This document shows, one piece after another, positions 11,001 through 18,560 of a stretch of 64,000 nt of DNA. The notes beneath the pieces were generated by a model. The model did no database searches and was not told the origin of the DNA. It saw only the letters and a list, made by a program, of their open reading frames with translations. The position numbers were made by a program, and so were the translations under genes. Origin of the DNA: Aradus depressus (taxonomy: Eukaryota; Arthropoda; Insecta; Hemiptera; Aradidae); assembly GCA_963662175.1 (NCBI GenBank), contig OY759217.1, forward strand, positions 45,794,108 through 45,858,107. Direction: 5' to 3'. Every line of letters begins with the position of its first letter. Position 1 is the stretch's first letter.

Positions 11001-14000
11001 AAAGGAGGTGAGGTGACTGATAACATCAGGGGTTGAGGATGTAGGGAGCTGGCTGGATGGGAGAGGATGAGGAAGGTTTTTTGGCTGTTGGGGGTAGTGA
11101 GAGGTAGGAGGTGGATAGTGAGAGGTAGGAGGTGGGTAGTGAGAGGTAGGAGGTGGCTGTGTTCGTGGTGGGCTGGCCACTTGGGCGTAGGACCGGGGAA
11201 GTGAGGAGGTGGCTCTGGGCTGACGGGCTGCAGCTGGCTGGAACCTGAGCTGGGGCACTGGTCTCAATGGTGGCGGTGGGACTGGTAAAGGAGCCGTCGG
11301 TGTCTTCATGGGGGGTTTGGCTGCCGCTTGCCTCTTCTTCATACGATCTTGTATTTCTCTGTGGACCCGGCAACCCCTGTAGTTGGCTGGGTGGTTATCC
11401 CCGCAAAGGACGCAGATCGCGGGTTCAATACGGTCCTTCTTAGCACAGAAAAAAAAAAAAAAAAAAAAAAAAAAAAACATGAAGATAAAGCAATCGTATT
11501 CATGCCCAATTCTATTCTCTGGTTTCAAACATTTTTTTGCTATTTTCACAACATAAACGATCAGTGTTATAATAATGTGTTTAGTAGTTTATGTTGGCTA
11601 TAGAAAACCAAAGCAACAATAATCAAATTGAACTGCTTTCAATTCCGCAATATACTTATTTGTCAAACGTACGTTTAATTTTTTGTTTATTCTATCAACA
11701 GTGGATAGGACTTACCAAAGAAGCCAATGAAAACTTGTACCAACGCTGAGACAGCAATAGCGCCGGACAACTCTCTCATCCTCACCTGCCATAGTTCGGT
11801 CCTGTTGTCTGCACTCATCTGAGAAAGGACCTCCTGTTCGGGACATCGCCACTGTGGCAGCCCCAGAATAGCTAGAGTGGGTACCAGGAACGAGATAGTC
11901 CCTCCCTGCACGATCGGCAGTCTGCAACAGAGACTTTGTGTCAAGACGACTCTGGTGCCTCTGTCATCTCCTGAAGATGGACATCAGACAGTGGAGCCCT
12001 TAGGACGACCTGGGCGCTGATGGAAGTGAGGAGATGGAGGACAAGGTAAAGGTTCCGAATGATCTTTAAATTTTATTGAATACCCATGTATTTGTACAAA
12101 TACCCAACCTAATAAGTATAATAATATACCTACAATTCAGAGGTAGGGTGCTTGCCTACTGAGCTCAAGATCGCGGGTTCGGAACCCGGCCAAGGCACTT
12201 AGGTTTTTTATCTGAGAGATGAAAAAACCATGAGAACTCTGTCCTTTGGGTGGAACGTTAAGCGATGGTCCCAAACCTGTACGACATCAGGTATTCGTTG
12301 ATTAAAGACCGCTACTCTAGTTGAATGAACCTGGGTTGGAAAAATTTAGGACTCTCACAATAGTGTCGGGCTCATGTTCACCAGAGCGGCGAAAGAGCTC
12401 TCTGGTAGTAGGCCTAACTAACTAACATTCTATCAGCAAACATCATTAATCTAACATAAAAATAAAATTTAAAATATTTTATTTGAAATGTTATTTCTCA
12501 TGTAAATTTATATGGCTGAATCATTATTTTTTTTCGGAGACCTATGGTCGCTACATTTTTGTTAAATAACTTATAAATAACCAATTATTAAAAAAAAAAC
12601 TATTTTAAGACTCTACTATTATTTATCCCGATACATCTGGGATTGAATACGTTTTGAAACCAAAAAAACGTGCGATGATATCGACTCCGCTTTGGTGCCA
12701 ATCGAAGCGTATCAACGTAAATATGATCTGAAAGAATTTTTTTCAAATTCCGTCCATCAGTTTTTTTGTTTGAACAAAAAGACTGCTAAAAAAGTGAATT
12801 TTAGAAATTATTGAAAAAGATTTATCCGATCTAATTTGTTCTGGTGACAATGTGGCATCCTTTAGAGCCAGATTGAAAAATAGGCTATATGGTGTCTGAA
12901 AATGTTGAACGGGAGGGGGGGGGGGGGGGGGGGGGGGGGTTTATGAGAGGGACTAAGCATAAAAATTGTTCTAGCTCATTAACGGATAGTCGGATTGTCA
13001 TGAAATTTCACATCTAGTATTCTTAATAGCCAATTGAAAAATAGGGTGTGTGAGGTCTCAAAATTCTCAACGGAAGGGGGAACTGTGAGGGGAGGCTGAG
13101 CATAAAAATAGTTCTACCTCATTAACGGATTATAGGATTGTCATGAAATTTTACATGTAGTTGTAAAAGCAAAATAAAAATTTTAAAAAATATACAAAAA
13201 TATATTTATATCATGCTGGGAAGTTTTCCGTGTGGACTTCAAGGGCCACACTTAGTCGAAACACACACATCCGAGAACCTGCTTGTTATCTTAATAAGTT
13301 TATGATGTTTCTGCATACTTTAATTTGTTTACTTCTTCAGCTATATAAAGCATATGTAATCGGTCAGAAATTTGATGTTAAGTTTCCAAAACCCTTTAAG
13401 GACGACACCTATTGATTTTCAGTCAAATCGACTAAACTGGGAAATTGGAGGGAGGGGGACTTAACACAAAATGTTTAATAAATATCGTTGTAATGAATGT
13501 ATTGACACGAAATTTCATCTGTGTCTTCAAAGCTTTATAAGGACGACATATATTAATTTTCTGCAAAATCTGAAGGGGAGGGGGGCTCATCTTAAAAATC
13601 CCAATAACTGCCGATGTAATGAATGTATCGACACTAAATTTAGTATGTGGATTCAGAAGCCACTACGTAAGTCAAATATTAAGGTTTAGCCCAAAACGTC
13701 GATTATGGAGGGAGAGCAAACACGTAATTGATTAATAGGTGTTGGGGAAGTACATATCCGGTGATTTACCGACTAATTTTTGTTAAAATTTATTAATGTT
13801 GGTTCATTTTTAATATATATCTTTTTTAATTTTTTCAGAAGTCTTGCGAAGTAAGCTAACACAATAAATAGTAAAGATATGATTCGATAATAAAGATAAA
13901 AATAAGAGCAAACTAAAAAAAACCTGTCTGATAAATGGGGAAACACAGCACATACACTTTATTTCTTCAGCATTTCTTAATGTATATAAGTCTTCTTCTA

Positions 14001-14438
14001 CACATATTAAATTTCGCTTGACACAATTTTTGGCAAAGTTTGCAGGTTAAAAATAAATATATATCAACTTACCTGCATCCGAAGGTGACCTGTATATAGG
14101 TGACGATGCCAGTGACAAAGATCATTGTGGATATGATGTGGCCTCTAGCAGGATCATCGTCCTCCATGCAGAGGGCGGGGGTGAGAATGAACGGGATGGA
14201 GACTATGGCTCCTATCATGGTCAGGTAGTGCTGACAAACATAAATATAGGACAATTCAGAAACAATCTGTGGTTTAGGTTCATTGAATATAGAATGGATA
14301 CAAACTAACCTGAAGTGCCATAAAGATGCACAAATACCACGGAGGAACATCGTCTATCCCATAAGTTATGTCTGCTTTATAGACATTATTTTCCTGTTTT
14401 TTGTCATTTGTGGCATTCACGTCAACAAGATGAAAAAC
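251..14438 (-). CDS. SLC23-family nucleobase/ascorbate transporter, nine exons, incomplete at both ends
   Basis: This is a multi-pass plasma-membrane transporter of the NAT/SLC23 family, which takes up nucleobases or ascorbate by cation symport. Nine exons join in frame on the minus strand: 14438-14310, 14230-14073, 11921-11716, 6462-6336, 6249-6129, 5052-4911, 4454-4341, 2474-2335 and 398-251, giving about 428 codons. In order they carry [15 protein letters not shown] (first helix, QH motif), [70 protein letters not shown], the NAT signature [10 protein letters not shown], and [14 protein letters not shown] up to FGMITAFG. The order is that of animal SLC23 proteins. The exon(s) with the start codon above 14438 were not found, and the last helices lie left of position 1. 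The signature starts with Glu, as in many nucleobase transporters, rather than the Pro of vertebrate ascorbate transporters, so the substrate is open. Family is certain; substrate is not. Confidence 0.93.
1133..2005 (+). mobile_element. Helitron-like repeat copy, split by a LINE
   Basis: The left part (1133-1346) and right part (1876 to about 2005) match the dispersed family seen at 57985-58725. Shared phrases are 'cacgataact', 'aatccagaac', 'ctcaaaaa', 'taactgccg', 'gtaagtcaa' and 'ttgattaattcg', the last followed by a 'ggggaagta' block. The LINE at 1347-1875 interrupts it, and a second LINE fragment cuts it off near 2005. Confidence 0.6.
1347..1875 (-). mobile_element. 5'-truncated Jockey-like LINE, 3' end
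   Basis: On the minus strand it translates to [20 protein letters not shown] and onward, with frame breaks. This is related to the C-terminal end of the 902-aa reverse transcriptase at 8209-10917 ([20 protein letters not shown]). It ends in an A-rich tail of TAAA units. An 11-bp direct repeat, CACAAAATTTA, flanks it at 1336-1346 and 1876-1886. The copy is severely 5'-truncated and no longer coding. Confidence 0.85.
2005..2320 (+). mobile_element. LINE 3' fragment, second family
   Basis: It shares long stretches with 3800-4200: a zinc-knuckle remnant ([13 protein letters not shown]), 'acctggctagctatttggga', 'gatgtctctcagcaacaggc' and the tail 'gcaataaagttattt'. The coding part has a stop soon after the knuckle. 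It ends close to the SLC23 exon at 2335. Confidence 0.7.
2335..2474 (-). CDS. SLC23 exon h (NAT signature)
   Basis: It starts [20 protein letters not shown] and ends with the NAT signature [10 protein letters not shown]. Acceptor is tttgcag, donor GTGAAATA. Length is 140 bp, ending in phase 0. The 3' end of a LINE fragment lies directly downstream, within about 15 bp of the donor. Confidence 0.94.
2480..3425. other. Intron sequence with old repeat traces
   Basis: Around 2830-2950 a stretch ('aaaacgctcaagctgtttgg') resembles 43527-43640 and appears to be an old interspersed repeat. At 3092-3160 a short inverted repeat pairs 'aaagagttttgcgag' with 'ctcgcagaactcttt'. No exon was recognised. Confidence 0.4.
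3426..4200 (+). mobile_element. LINE 3' fragment with C-terminal reverse-transcriptase remnant
   Basis: An open frame of 132 codons at 3426-3824 is K/R-rich and ends [10 protein letters not shown]. Shifting frame by one continues to [15 protein letters not shown], which makes the C-x2-C...C knuckle found after reverse transcriptase in many non-LTR retrotransposons. The 3' UTR and the tail 'gcaataaagttattt' match the copy at 2005-2320. It is a frameshifted pseudo-copy, not a host gene. Confidence 0.65.
4341..4454 (-). CDS. SLC23 exon g (helix 8, substrate-site Glu)
   Basis: It encodes [20 protein letters not shown], then [19 protein letters not shown]. The Glu of ESI corresponds to the substrate-binding Glu of helix 8 in NAT transporters. 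The usual Asp two residues after ESI (ESIGD) is Tyr here (ESISY). Confidence 0.94.
4681..4812. repeat. Hairpin repeat, about 48-bp arms
   Basis: The left arm (4681-4728, 'tataaagaaaacacgaatgt' onward) is nearly the reverse complement of the right arm (4763-4812). The loop holds 'gtactttcggtattgctacc'. Related motifs lie at 26378-26575, 35890-36005, 46335-46500 and 52135-52200, so it is a dispersed repeat. Confidence 0.8.
4911..5052 (-). CDS. SLC23 exon f (helix 7 and loop)
   Basis: It encodes [20 protein letters not shown], then [14 protein letters not shown] and ending DWFRVPYPG. Acceptor is aattgcag, donor GTAACG. Length is 142 bp, phase 0 to 1. Confidence 0.93.
5093..5975. mobile_element. 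Large foldback (MITE-like) element, about 230-bp arms
   Basis: The left arm (about 5093-5315) and right arm (about 5700-5975) are inverted repeats over nearly their whole length. Examples are 'aatataatatattattacag' against 'ctgtaataatatattatatt', and 'ggaagcacta' against 'gtgcttccaatcgtttgtaa'. A single related arm lies at about 15965-16160. A SINE occupies the loop. No ORF. Confidence 0.8.
5327..5667 (-). mobile_element. tRNA-derived SINE, near full length, 16-bp TSD
   Basis: The head on the minus strand carries a tRNA-like pol III promoter: A-box-like TAGCTTAGTGGTATGCG, then B-box GGTTCGTAGCC. The body and 3' end match about 17 other copies. A perfect 16-bp duplication, TCGATTTTTATATATT, flanks it (5311-5326, 5668-5683). 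It was inserted into the foldback at 5093-5975. Confidence 0.9.
6129..6249 (-). CDS. SLC23 exon e (helix 6 and loop)
   Basis: It encodes [19 protein letters not shown], then the loop to [13 protein letters not shown]. Only an 86-bp intron separates it from the previous exon. Donor is GTGAGTTA; it ends in phase 0. Confidence 0.92.
6336..6462 (-). CDS. SLC23 exon d (helix 5 region)
   Basis: It encodes [20 protein letters not shown], then LVGLSLF, an unusual run of five Ala, and HWGIAVS. Donor is GTAAGTTG and acceptor is attgcag. Length is 127 bp, and phases fit both neighbours. Confidence 0.92.
6685..6780. repeat. 30-bp tandem repeat, three units
   Basis: Three identical 30-bp units begin at 6685, 6715 and 6745 and contain 'catattccctcaagttaagt'. 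They sit next to homopolymer T tracts. This is non-coding intron sequence. Confidence 0.9.
7100..7320 (-). mobile_element. LINE fragment with CCHC-type knuckle
   Basis: The minus strand encodes [20 protein letters not shown] followed by [13 protein letters not shown]. The C-x2-C-x10-H-x4-C pattern is typical of the end of non-LTR retrotransposon ORF2. Only about 60 codons remain. Confidence 0.6.
7749..7927. repeat. 60-bp inverted repeat with TA-rich centre
   Basis: The left arm 7749-7810 ('gcaatcatatttatgactaa' onward) is nearly the reverse complement of 7868-7927. The centre contains TA dinucleotide runs (about 7800-7825 and 7856-7876) and a third partial copy of 'tggttccaaac'. A related single copy lies at 11487-11540, just beyond the LINE. 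Confidence 0.85.
8209..10917 (-). CDS. LINE ORF2: endonuclease-reverse transcriptase
   Basis: This 902-aa protein nicks target DNA and copies the LINE RNA at the nick. Residues from about 10 to 225 form an AP-endonuclease-like domain ([49 protein letters not shown] near the end). Residues from about 475 to 750 form a reverse transcriptase with [46 protein letters not shown] and the catalytic YADDTAIL. The C-terminal part ends [20 protein letters not shown]. There is no internal stop. Its ATG overlaps the ORF1 stop in the tetranucleotide ATGA, as expected for termination-reinitiation. Domain order and length fit the Jockey superfamily. Confidence 0.96.
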   Translation of the reverse strand: MIPLNSFPLQILLWNSNGLLPHRQELELLLTDRHVDIALITETHLTTSLYFSIPGYRSYRSDYPGDRARGGALILIKQSLSHHLFSSQATESFQIATISLSLFPFPVTISAVYCTPSKLIPHHEFLTLFRSLGPRFIVGGDFNAKHHQWGSRVPNSRGRILNDVINTQHYDIYSPGSPTYWPTDPNRNPDLVDFFVGSGTGSLFSSTYSFPDLSSDHSPVLLTVGLTPLSVPSKPSLTPGPVNWDLFRTSLENQIDLNVILKTPEDLDEAVQKFTKAIQDCAWNASSTPTPPTVSNPNPPLPRHIQLLLSEKRRARALWQRTRYPSDKTAFNNLSRNLKIQLSQFRSENYNEYLASLSTKDNSLWFATRKILKYSPLSYPIKQNGSWVRSDEEKAQLFASHLKNTFTPHPDYNALHTSEVEEFLTSPLPLSPPPKAFHPSNVQHILNKIPIRKSPGFDLITGKILRNLPRKAVLFLTLIYNSVLRTTYFPVQWKYSILSVIPKPNKPLSDVSSYRPISLLPIFSKILEKLLLKRFIPILESQSILPKHQFGFRPEHSTTQQCFRVVDCISNALECKEYCTGAFLDVAQAFDRVWHPGLLFKLKHFLPSTYYLILKSYLSDRHFKVRVGSEYSELIPIRAGVPQGSILGPILYNTYTADIPIHPQTLLTTYADDTAILSTNPDPAVASLILQEHLTEIERWCNLWRIKLNEQKCVQVTFTLRRQSCPPVIINNILIPSSNQVRYLGFYLDSRLTWNPHTRLKRQELNRRYGLLRRLLGPKSKLTTNNKLTIYKTIIRPIWIYGLELWGTAKQSNINRIQAFQSKLLRRIVNAPFYVTNKVLHRDLSIPTVNELIKSRFQSFHRNLSSHSNPLAQDLSSHSHPDNPPRRLNRRWPRDLLSEDSE
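10914..11449 (-). pseudogene. LINE ORF1 (gag-like), 5'-truncated
   Basis: About 178 codons remain, from [11 protein letters not shown] to KLLPESSR. A zinc-knuckle core, [15 protein letters not shown] (C-x2-C-x4-H...C), is followed by a long Pro-rich region and a hydrophobic C-terminus. The N-terminal part of ORF1 is missing, and the upstream open frame is only the A/T homopolymer and flanking host DNA. A 21-bp in-frame minisatellite encodes PPPTSHY three times. The stop overlaps the ORF2 start by ATGA. Confidence 0.85.
11097..11160 (-). repeat. 21-bp minisatellite inside LINE ORF1
   Basis: Three near-identical 21-bp units ('gagaggtaggaggtgg' core on the plus strand) encode three PPPTSHY heptads. 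The repeat keeps the reading frame. Confidence 0.9.
11716..11921 (-). CDS. SLC23 exon c (helices 3-4)
   Basis: The exon opens in the middle of the CRLP motif and encodes [20 protein letters not shown], an extracellular loop with Cys, then [21 protein letters not shown]. Length is 206 bp, phase 2 to 1, donor GTAAGTCC. The large neighbouring intron holds the Jockey-like LINE. Confidence 0.93.
12131..12428 (+). mobile_element. tRNA-derived SINE copy
   Basis: The head retains 'gagctcaagatcgcgggttc' (B-box region). The body has 'gtacgacatcaggtattcgt' and the 3' part 'gagcggcgaaagagctctct', ending in an AACT-type tail. The first bases of the head are decayed. Confidence 0.85.
12600..13190. repeat. 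Two diverged tandem units with a 26-27 bp G tract
   Basis: Units 12872-13032 and 13033-13163 share 'attgaaaaatagg', 'gcataaaaat', 'ctcattaacggat' and 'ggattgtcatgaaatttcac'-like blocks. The first unit contains a run of about 26 G near 12913-12939, which was probably expanded from a [11 protein letters not shown] tract in the second. The style resembles the Helitron-like family nearby. Confidence 0.6.
13355..13785 (+). mobile_element. Helitron-like repeat copy
   Basis: Repeated blocks of 'aaggacgacacctattgatt', 'ataactgccgatgtaatgaa', 'gtatcgaca' and 'ttggggaagtaca' match 57985-58725. There is no coding capacity. The 5' and 3' ends are not clear. Confidence 0.65.
14073..14230 (-). CDS. SLC23 exon b (helices 1-2)
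   Basis: It starts [16 protein letters not shown], which completes the QH motif across the intron, and ends TYIQVTFGC with donor GTAAGTTG. Length is 158 bp, ending in phase 2. Confidence 0.93.
14310..14438 (-). CDS. SLC23 exon a (first helix begins)
   Basis: Acceptor follows a T-rich tract (ttttttttcag) and the donor is CAG|GTTAGT. It has 43 codons in phase 0: a polar stretch, then [18 protein letters not shown], the entry to transmembrane helix 1. Another acceptor-like AG lies further inside (aaaaaacag), so the 5' boundary is less sure than the 3' one. Confidence 0.85.
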
Positions 14439-14490
14439 CTGAAAAAAAATCTAATTAGTAGGAAGTTAAAAAAATAAAACAAACTTATCT

Positions 14491-14665
14491 TGAGGGCGCT
14501 GGTAGTTCAGAGGTCCTTACTGAGTTCAAGATCGCGGGTTCGAAGCTCTCTGGCTCTTAGGTGTTTTATCTGAGAGGTGAAAAAAAAACTGGAAGGGTGA
14601 TCCCGACCCTGTACGATATCAGGTAGTCAAAAGACTTTGCATAGGCAAAATTTAGAATTCTCACA
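14491..14665 (+). mobile_element. SINE copy, 3'-truncated and eroded
   Basis: It begins 'gagggcgctggtagttcaga', which is the A-box side, then has 'gatcgcgggttcgaag' (B-box) and the body up to 'gcataggcaaaatttagaat'. The rest of the SINE is missing. Confidence 0.8.
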
Positions 14666-14880
14666 ATAGTCTATTTTCATTTTCAATGTAATCGGTGAAA
14701 AATTCGATGCGGAGTTTCATATTTTCCGACTTACAGATTCCAAATATGTAAAAAAAGTCTGCGTGTCTGCGAACGCGACAACTTCCTATATAATAAATGT
14801 ACCGACACGAAATTTTATATGTGAATCCAGAACCCTTTAACGACGAAGCCAATTTATATATTCGCGCAAATGTATGAAAA
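14666..14880 (+). mobile_element. Helitron-like repeat fragment
   Basis: It contains 'atttcatattttccgac'-type, 'gtctgcgtgtctgcgaacgc' and 'tatgtgaatccagaaccctt' phrases shared with the other copies. It directly follows the truncated SINE. Confidence 0.6.
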
Positions 14881-15257
14881 GATTAGGTGCCCGTAAAAAA
14901 AGTTTGGGAACGAGTGGTTTGTCTATACTAGTTGTGTACTCACACTGCCTAGGTCTGTCTGGTCCCCGATCATGTTGGAAGAGCTCCCGGTATCGACTGG
15001 ACCACCAATCACCCCCACCTTACTACCTCTTTGCCTTATACTTCCTTACATATTTTTCCACTTTTCCATTATCTCTCATCTGATGATAACACTTTCAAAT
15101 TTACTTATTCCACAATTCACTTTCTACTTCTTCTGCTTGTTTTAAGCCTAGCGCAGGCGCGCTGTTGCGTAAAGCGTCTATTCTTCTCTTCATTTGTCTA
15201 CCGATAAGTTGTGCATTATTTTCAGGTTAATCCAATCTGCTGTTGTTGAGTTAAGAA
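14881..15257. other. No recognised feature upstream of the SLC23 exons
   Basis: This is where a 5' SLC23 exon might lie. I found no acceptor/donor-bounded stretch with a start codon that I could support. Confidence 0.4.
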
Positions 15258-15495
15258 ACTGTGACTCATGGCCGGGCTTTAACAACGCGGTCATATCGCC
15301 CATTACCAGAATGCGGACTTTGGTGGACATGTGCCCGACTCTACAATGTGAATCCTACATTTCTTCTATCTATGTTTAGTTACCTGAGATAGGGGATCTT
15401 TAACAAGTAGCTGACATTGCACAGGCTCTGAAGGACGGTGTAAAAATTTAAGGACCTTGGCCGGGTTCCGGACTCGAGCGGTCTTGAGCTCAAAC
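15258..15495 (-). mobile_element. SINE copy, eroded head
   Basis: Reading on the minus strand, the B-box region is diverged ('cttgagctca' then 'gaccttggccgggttccgg' on the plus strand). The body blocks 'gtggacatgtgcccgactct' and 'gggatctttaacaagtagct' are clear. Confidence 0.8.
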
Positions 15496-15964
15496 GAAAA
15501 AAGTCGTTAATGCACTCTCAAATTTCCATGATTTTCTGTTCATAAGTTGTACCGGATTTCCTGACTTTTTGGGTAAATTGTATCAGATATTAGCTTGTAA
15601 AAAGTCTCAACATTAGGCATGTTTTGGACGTTTCATACAGTTATAACTCAAAATGTAATTATTGAGCTAACTTACCATTGGTGTTGTCTCTGCAGATCAC
15701 CACCAAGTTAATTCAATATTCCTGGACTCTAACTGGATACTTTATTAAATAAAGTAATAAGTAATAAGTAATTAAATTTTAATGTTATAGGGATGTCAGC
15801 TGATTTAATCTTTTAAGAAGCTTAAATCAACAAATTACTTACTATATCAAATTGAAGCCCTATTCAAGAAATGAACCCATATCACAGTTCCAATAAATGT
15901 TGAGTTACAATCCTTTGAAATAAACAAAACATCTCTCTTTGTGAAGTCCGTTTTGACTTTGTGT

Positions 15965-16160
15965 TTAAATATAGAAGTCGACTCAATAAATATGTTCTAT
16001 AAAAAGAAGATTCTGATTGACAGAAGGAATAGTTAATCTGTAGAACACATGTAATATAGATATTGATCCTAGGAGTGCTTCCCGAAATGTTTGTAATTGC
16101 TATTTTTTGAAGACAAAAAATAACTGGGAAAATTGATGCTGTAGTAATATATTATGGTAA
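15965..16160. repeat. Single arm of the 5093-5975 foldback family
   Basis: 'agaagtcgactcaataaata', 'gattctgattgacagaagga', 'aggagtgcttcc' and 'gctgtagtaatatattatgg' match the right arm of the foldback at 5700-5945. The opposite arm is not adjacent. Confidence 0.75.
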
Positions 16161-17158
16161 TTATTCCAAATCGAGGCTCCACCCCAAATTCCACGTCCAT
16201 TTTTTTTTAGTAATTCGCATGTGTAAATGAAGAAAACTGTTTAAAGAATGGTGAATAAAATGGATTGTTTGCCAGTTCAAAAATGTTTTAATACACAACC
16301 GGTTTAGCATTTTGTGCATCCTGATGATAAAGAAAAATAATTTTATTTTTTTTGGTTTGTAAGGTTTGTGGTGTAAGTAGACTCTTAATTCATAATAATA
16401 TAGATAAATATATACAGTGTAAACTCCATTTAACGTCACTCGATTTAACGGCAAACTCCCTAAAACATCGAAATTACTTGAATCTGGTTGGTTTACCTTG
16501 TTGTGCATACAATGATACACTCTATGTAGCATCACACCCACTCTAAATAACGACAACAATACGTCATTACTATGCAATAAACAGTACTTTCAAGTTGCCG
16601 AAATTCACGTTCTTTTGTTTGTTATTTTGTTGCTTTATTGTCTAGCACGTATTTACATCGACTGTCGGCATCATACGTACCGAAGATTCTAAGAAATTCG
16701 TTCTTTTGTTTGTTGTGATTACCTTGCACTTGTTTACCTCGGCTGCTAGACTTTTTGTATAACCAAGTTGATCCCACAGTATCCCAAGATATGGATAAAA
16801 TACATAAGAAAATACTGGAGCAGCAAAAAACGTCAGACGAAGATAACAGAGTATACGCAATAAGCGTTGTTATTTGTATCAATATTAATGTTTGTTGTTT
16901 GTAAATTTTATACTTTATTAGTAAATACATATTATAATAGTAAAATACTATTAAATGTAATGTAATATGTATTGATATTTCTTCTCTTCATTTAACGACA
17001 ACTCTCAATAACGCCATAAAATGCGCAGTCCCTTAAGTGTCGCTATATAGAGTTTACACTGTATATATATACCTATAGTCATATATATTATGGTAATTAT
17101 TCCGAATCGGACTTCCACCCCAAATCGCGCCCAATTTTTGTTTAGTAATTCGCATAAC
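16148..17158. repeat. About 70-bp direct repeat flanking a Tigger-type element
   Basis: 'tattatggtaattattcc' followed by 'ccaccccaaat' and 'tagtaattcgcat' occurs at 16148-16222 and again, diverged, at 17089-17158. The pogo-type element lies between the copies. Confidence 0.65.
16415..17061. mobile_element. pogo/Tigger-type DNA transposon remnant, 647 bp
   Basis: Terminal inverted repeats begin CAGTGTAAACTCCATTTAAC (16415) and end GAGTTTACACTG (17061). TA dinucleotides flank both ends (16413-16414, 17062-17063), as expected for Tc1/mariner-superfamily insertion. Internal reading frames are short and I could not assign transposase motifs to them, so it is non-autonomous. Confidence 0.85.
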
Positions 17159-17191
17159 GAACAGCAACATGAAAAGATTAATTAGTATTAA

Positions 17192-17373
17192 GTCGGGGAA
17201 AGTCCAGAGCCTGTACGACATCGGGTACTCGTTAAAGACCCCTGCCCTAGGTGAATAAAAATTTAGGGTAGGAAAAATTTGGGACTTCCATTGTAGAGTC
17301 GGGCTCCTGTCCACCAGACTGGTAGTAGGCGATATGACCTCGTAGTTAAAGCTCGGGCATGAGTCATAATAAC
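17192..17373 (+). mobile_element. SINE copy, 5'-truncated
   Basis: Only the body and 3' half remain ('agcctgtacgacatcgggta', 'agagtcgggctcctgtccac', 'gtagtaggcgatatgacctc', 'gggcatgagtcataataac'). The tRNA head is absent. Confidence 0.85.
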
Positions 17374-17529
17374 AAACTAACACGTGGTATTTATTGTCAA
17401 TAAATGTTTTACTGACGTTAATAAAAAAAGATGTGAGTGAGCTATATATATAATCCCTTTATCTTTAATTTAAAGCCATTTTTTTTTAGTATATTTTTTT
17501 AGTATCTTTATAATTCCAAATAAATTAGT

Positions 17530-18560
17530 TTTTTTCTGTGGTTTGGGCGCCTCCGTCCCGGCTGCCTCCGTCCTGAGGTCGCAGTCAGTTTACAATAGAA
17601 CACATCCTCGTACAAAGTGTATCCTCACTCATCATGGCAACCAAAGAAGCTGTTAGGTCTACTTTCTAGAGAGAAATGAAATTTCAGGAGTTGGAAAGCG
17701 AATCATTAAGTTCTTTTTGTGCAAAATGCATTGCTTCTTACTTTAGATTGCGTTAAAGGTAGACAAAAACTGTCTGAAAATCTTCCGGCAGATATTTCGC
17801 AAACCGATCTTCGAAAAACTGTATTCAATATAAAATGCGCCTTTCAGTTCCTTTTACAACTTTTTGAAGAGATTTTTGATTACATTAATGACATAAGGGG
17901 CTTAAGATAATGTGTACTTAGGCCTCAAAGTAATGTGGTTTCAATTTTCGTCAGATTACGGCCAAAATCTAATCAGACCTAAGTACCACAAAGTATCGAT
18001 AATTTTACTCACGGTTATATCGAATAAAACTTTCGATATTACTCAAGTATCGAATAAAATACCTAATCGAGAAGGTCGTTATAATTACTTTCAAAAAATG
18101 TATAAATCTATATAGATATTAATAAAAATAGTATCGATTGAATCGAGTACTTCGTTACTAATTATTTGAACCATGTATAATATATATTATATATACCTAT
18201 ATAATAATAATAACAAAAAATACAATGAAATTTGAAAAAATAAAAATAAAATTGTAAGAAATTAAAAGGTGAACTATTTTGATGAATTGAAAAATTTACT
18301 TAATGGTTGAAATTTGAAACGAGTACTTTGAATCTATACAAGTAATATCTATTCGATACCTACTTGGTATCTGCCAACCGTATCGCAACTTTACTTGTAT
18401 TTACTTGTATCGATAGATCCCTAAGCACATGTCATACATCGTAGACAACTTAATTTCAAATTCATAACTACCATCGTTTCTGCGTTAGTGCGCTCATAAA
18501 TTTTCAATCAGTTAAAAGAAATGTTTATTTCCTTTGTTATTATTCTTAGGGGACGTATGT
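17530..18560 (+). repeat. Dispersed repeat R copy (unclassified)
   Basis: Blocks such as 'cgaaaaactgt', 'atataaaat', 'gatttttgattacattaatg', 'gtacttaggcctcaaagtaa' and 'cagccaaaatctaat'-like text recur at 19030-19250, 39360-39800 and 42640-42850. The region has short broken ORFs only. The GC-richer start at 17530-17690 has a short ATG frame (MATKEAVRSTF) that stops at once. It may be a decayed DNA transposon. Confidence 0.5.

Larger units (their letters stand above)
8040..11471 (-). mobile_element. Jockey-like non-LTR retrotransposon, ORF2 intact, 5'-truncated in ORF1
   Basis: The element is read on the minus strand: partial ORF1 (about 11449-10914), complete ORF2 (10917-8209), a 3' UTR of about 140 bp, and a poly(A) tail that appears as a T run near 8041-8070. 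A 15-bp target-site duplication, AAAAAACATGAAGAT, flanks it at 8025-8039 and 11472-11486. Beside the 5' junction is an extra A run (about 11449-11477). It lies in an SLC23 intron, antisense to neither neighbouring exon. The long duplication and an uninterrupted 902-codon ORF suggest a recent insertion, although loss of the ORF1 start makes this copy incomplete. Confidence 0.93.

Noticed and set aside
10914..11549. ORF1 as a complete 211-aa protein
   Set aside because: The first 30 or so codons are flanking host DNA and an A/T homopolymer; the retroelement part starts near 11449.
16161..16930. Minus-strand frames of 72-138 codons in and near the Tigger-type element
   Set aside because: I looked for CENP-B/HTH or DDE motifs and could not place any; the frames are not continuous across the element.
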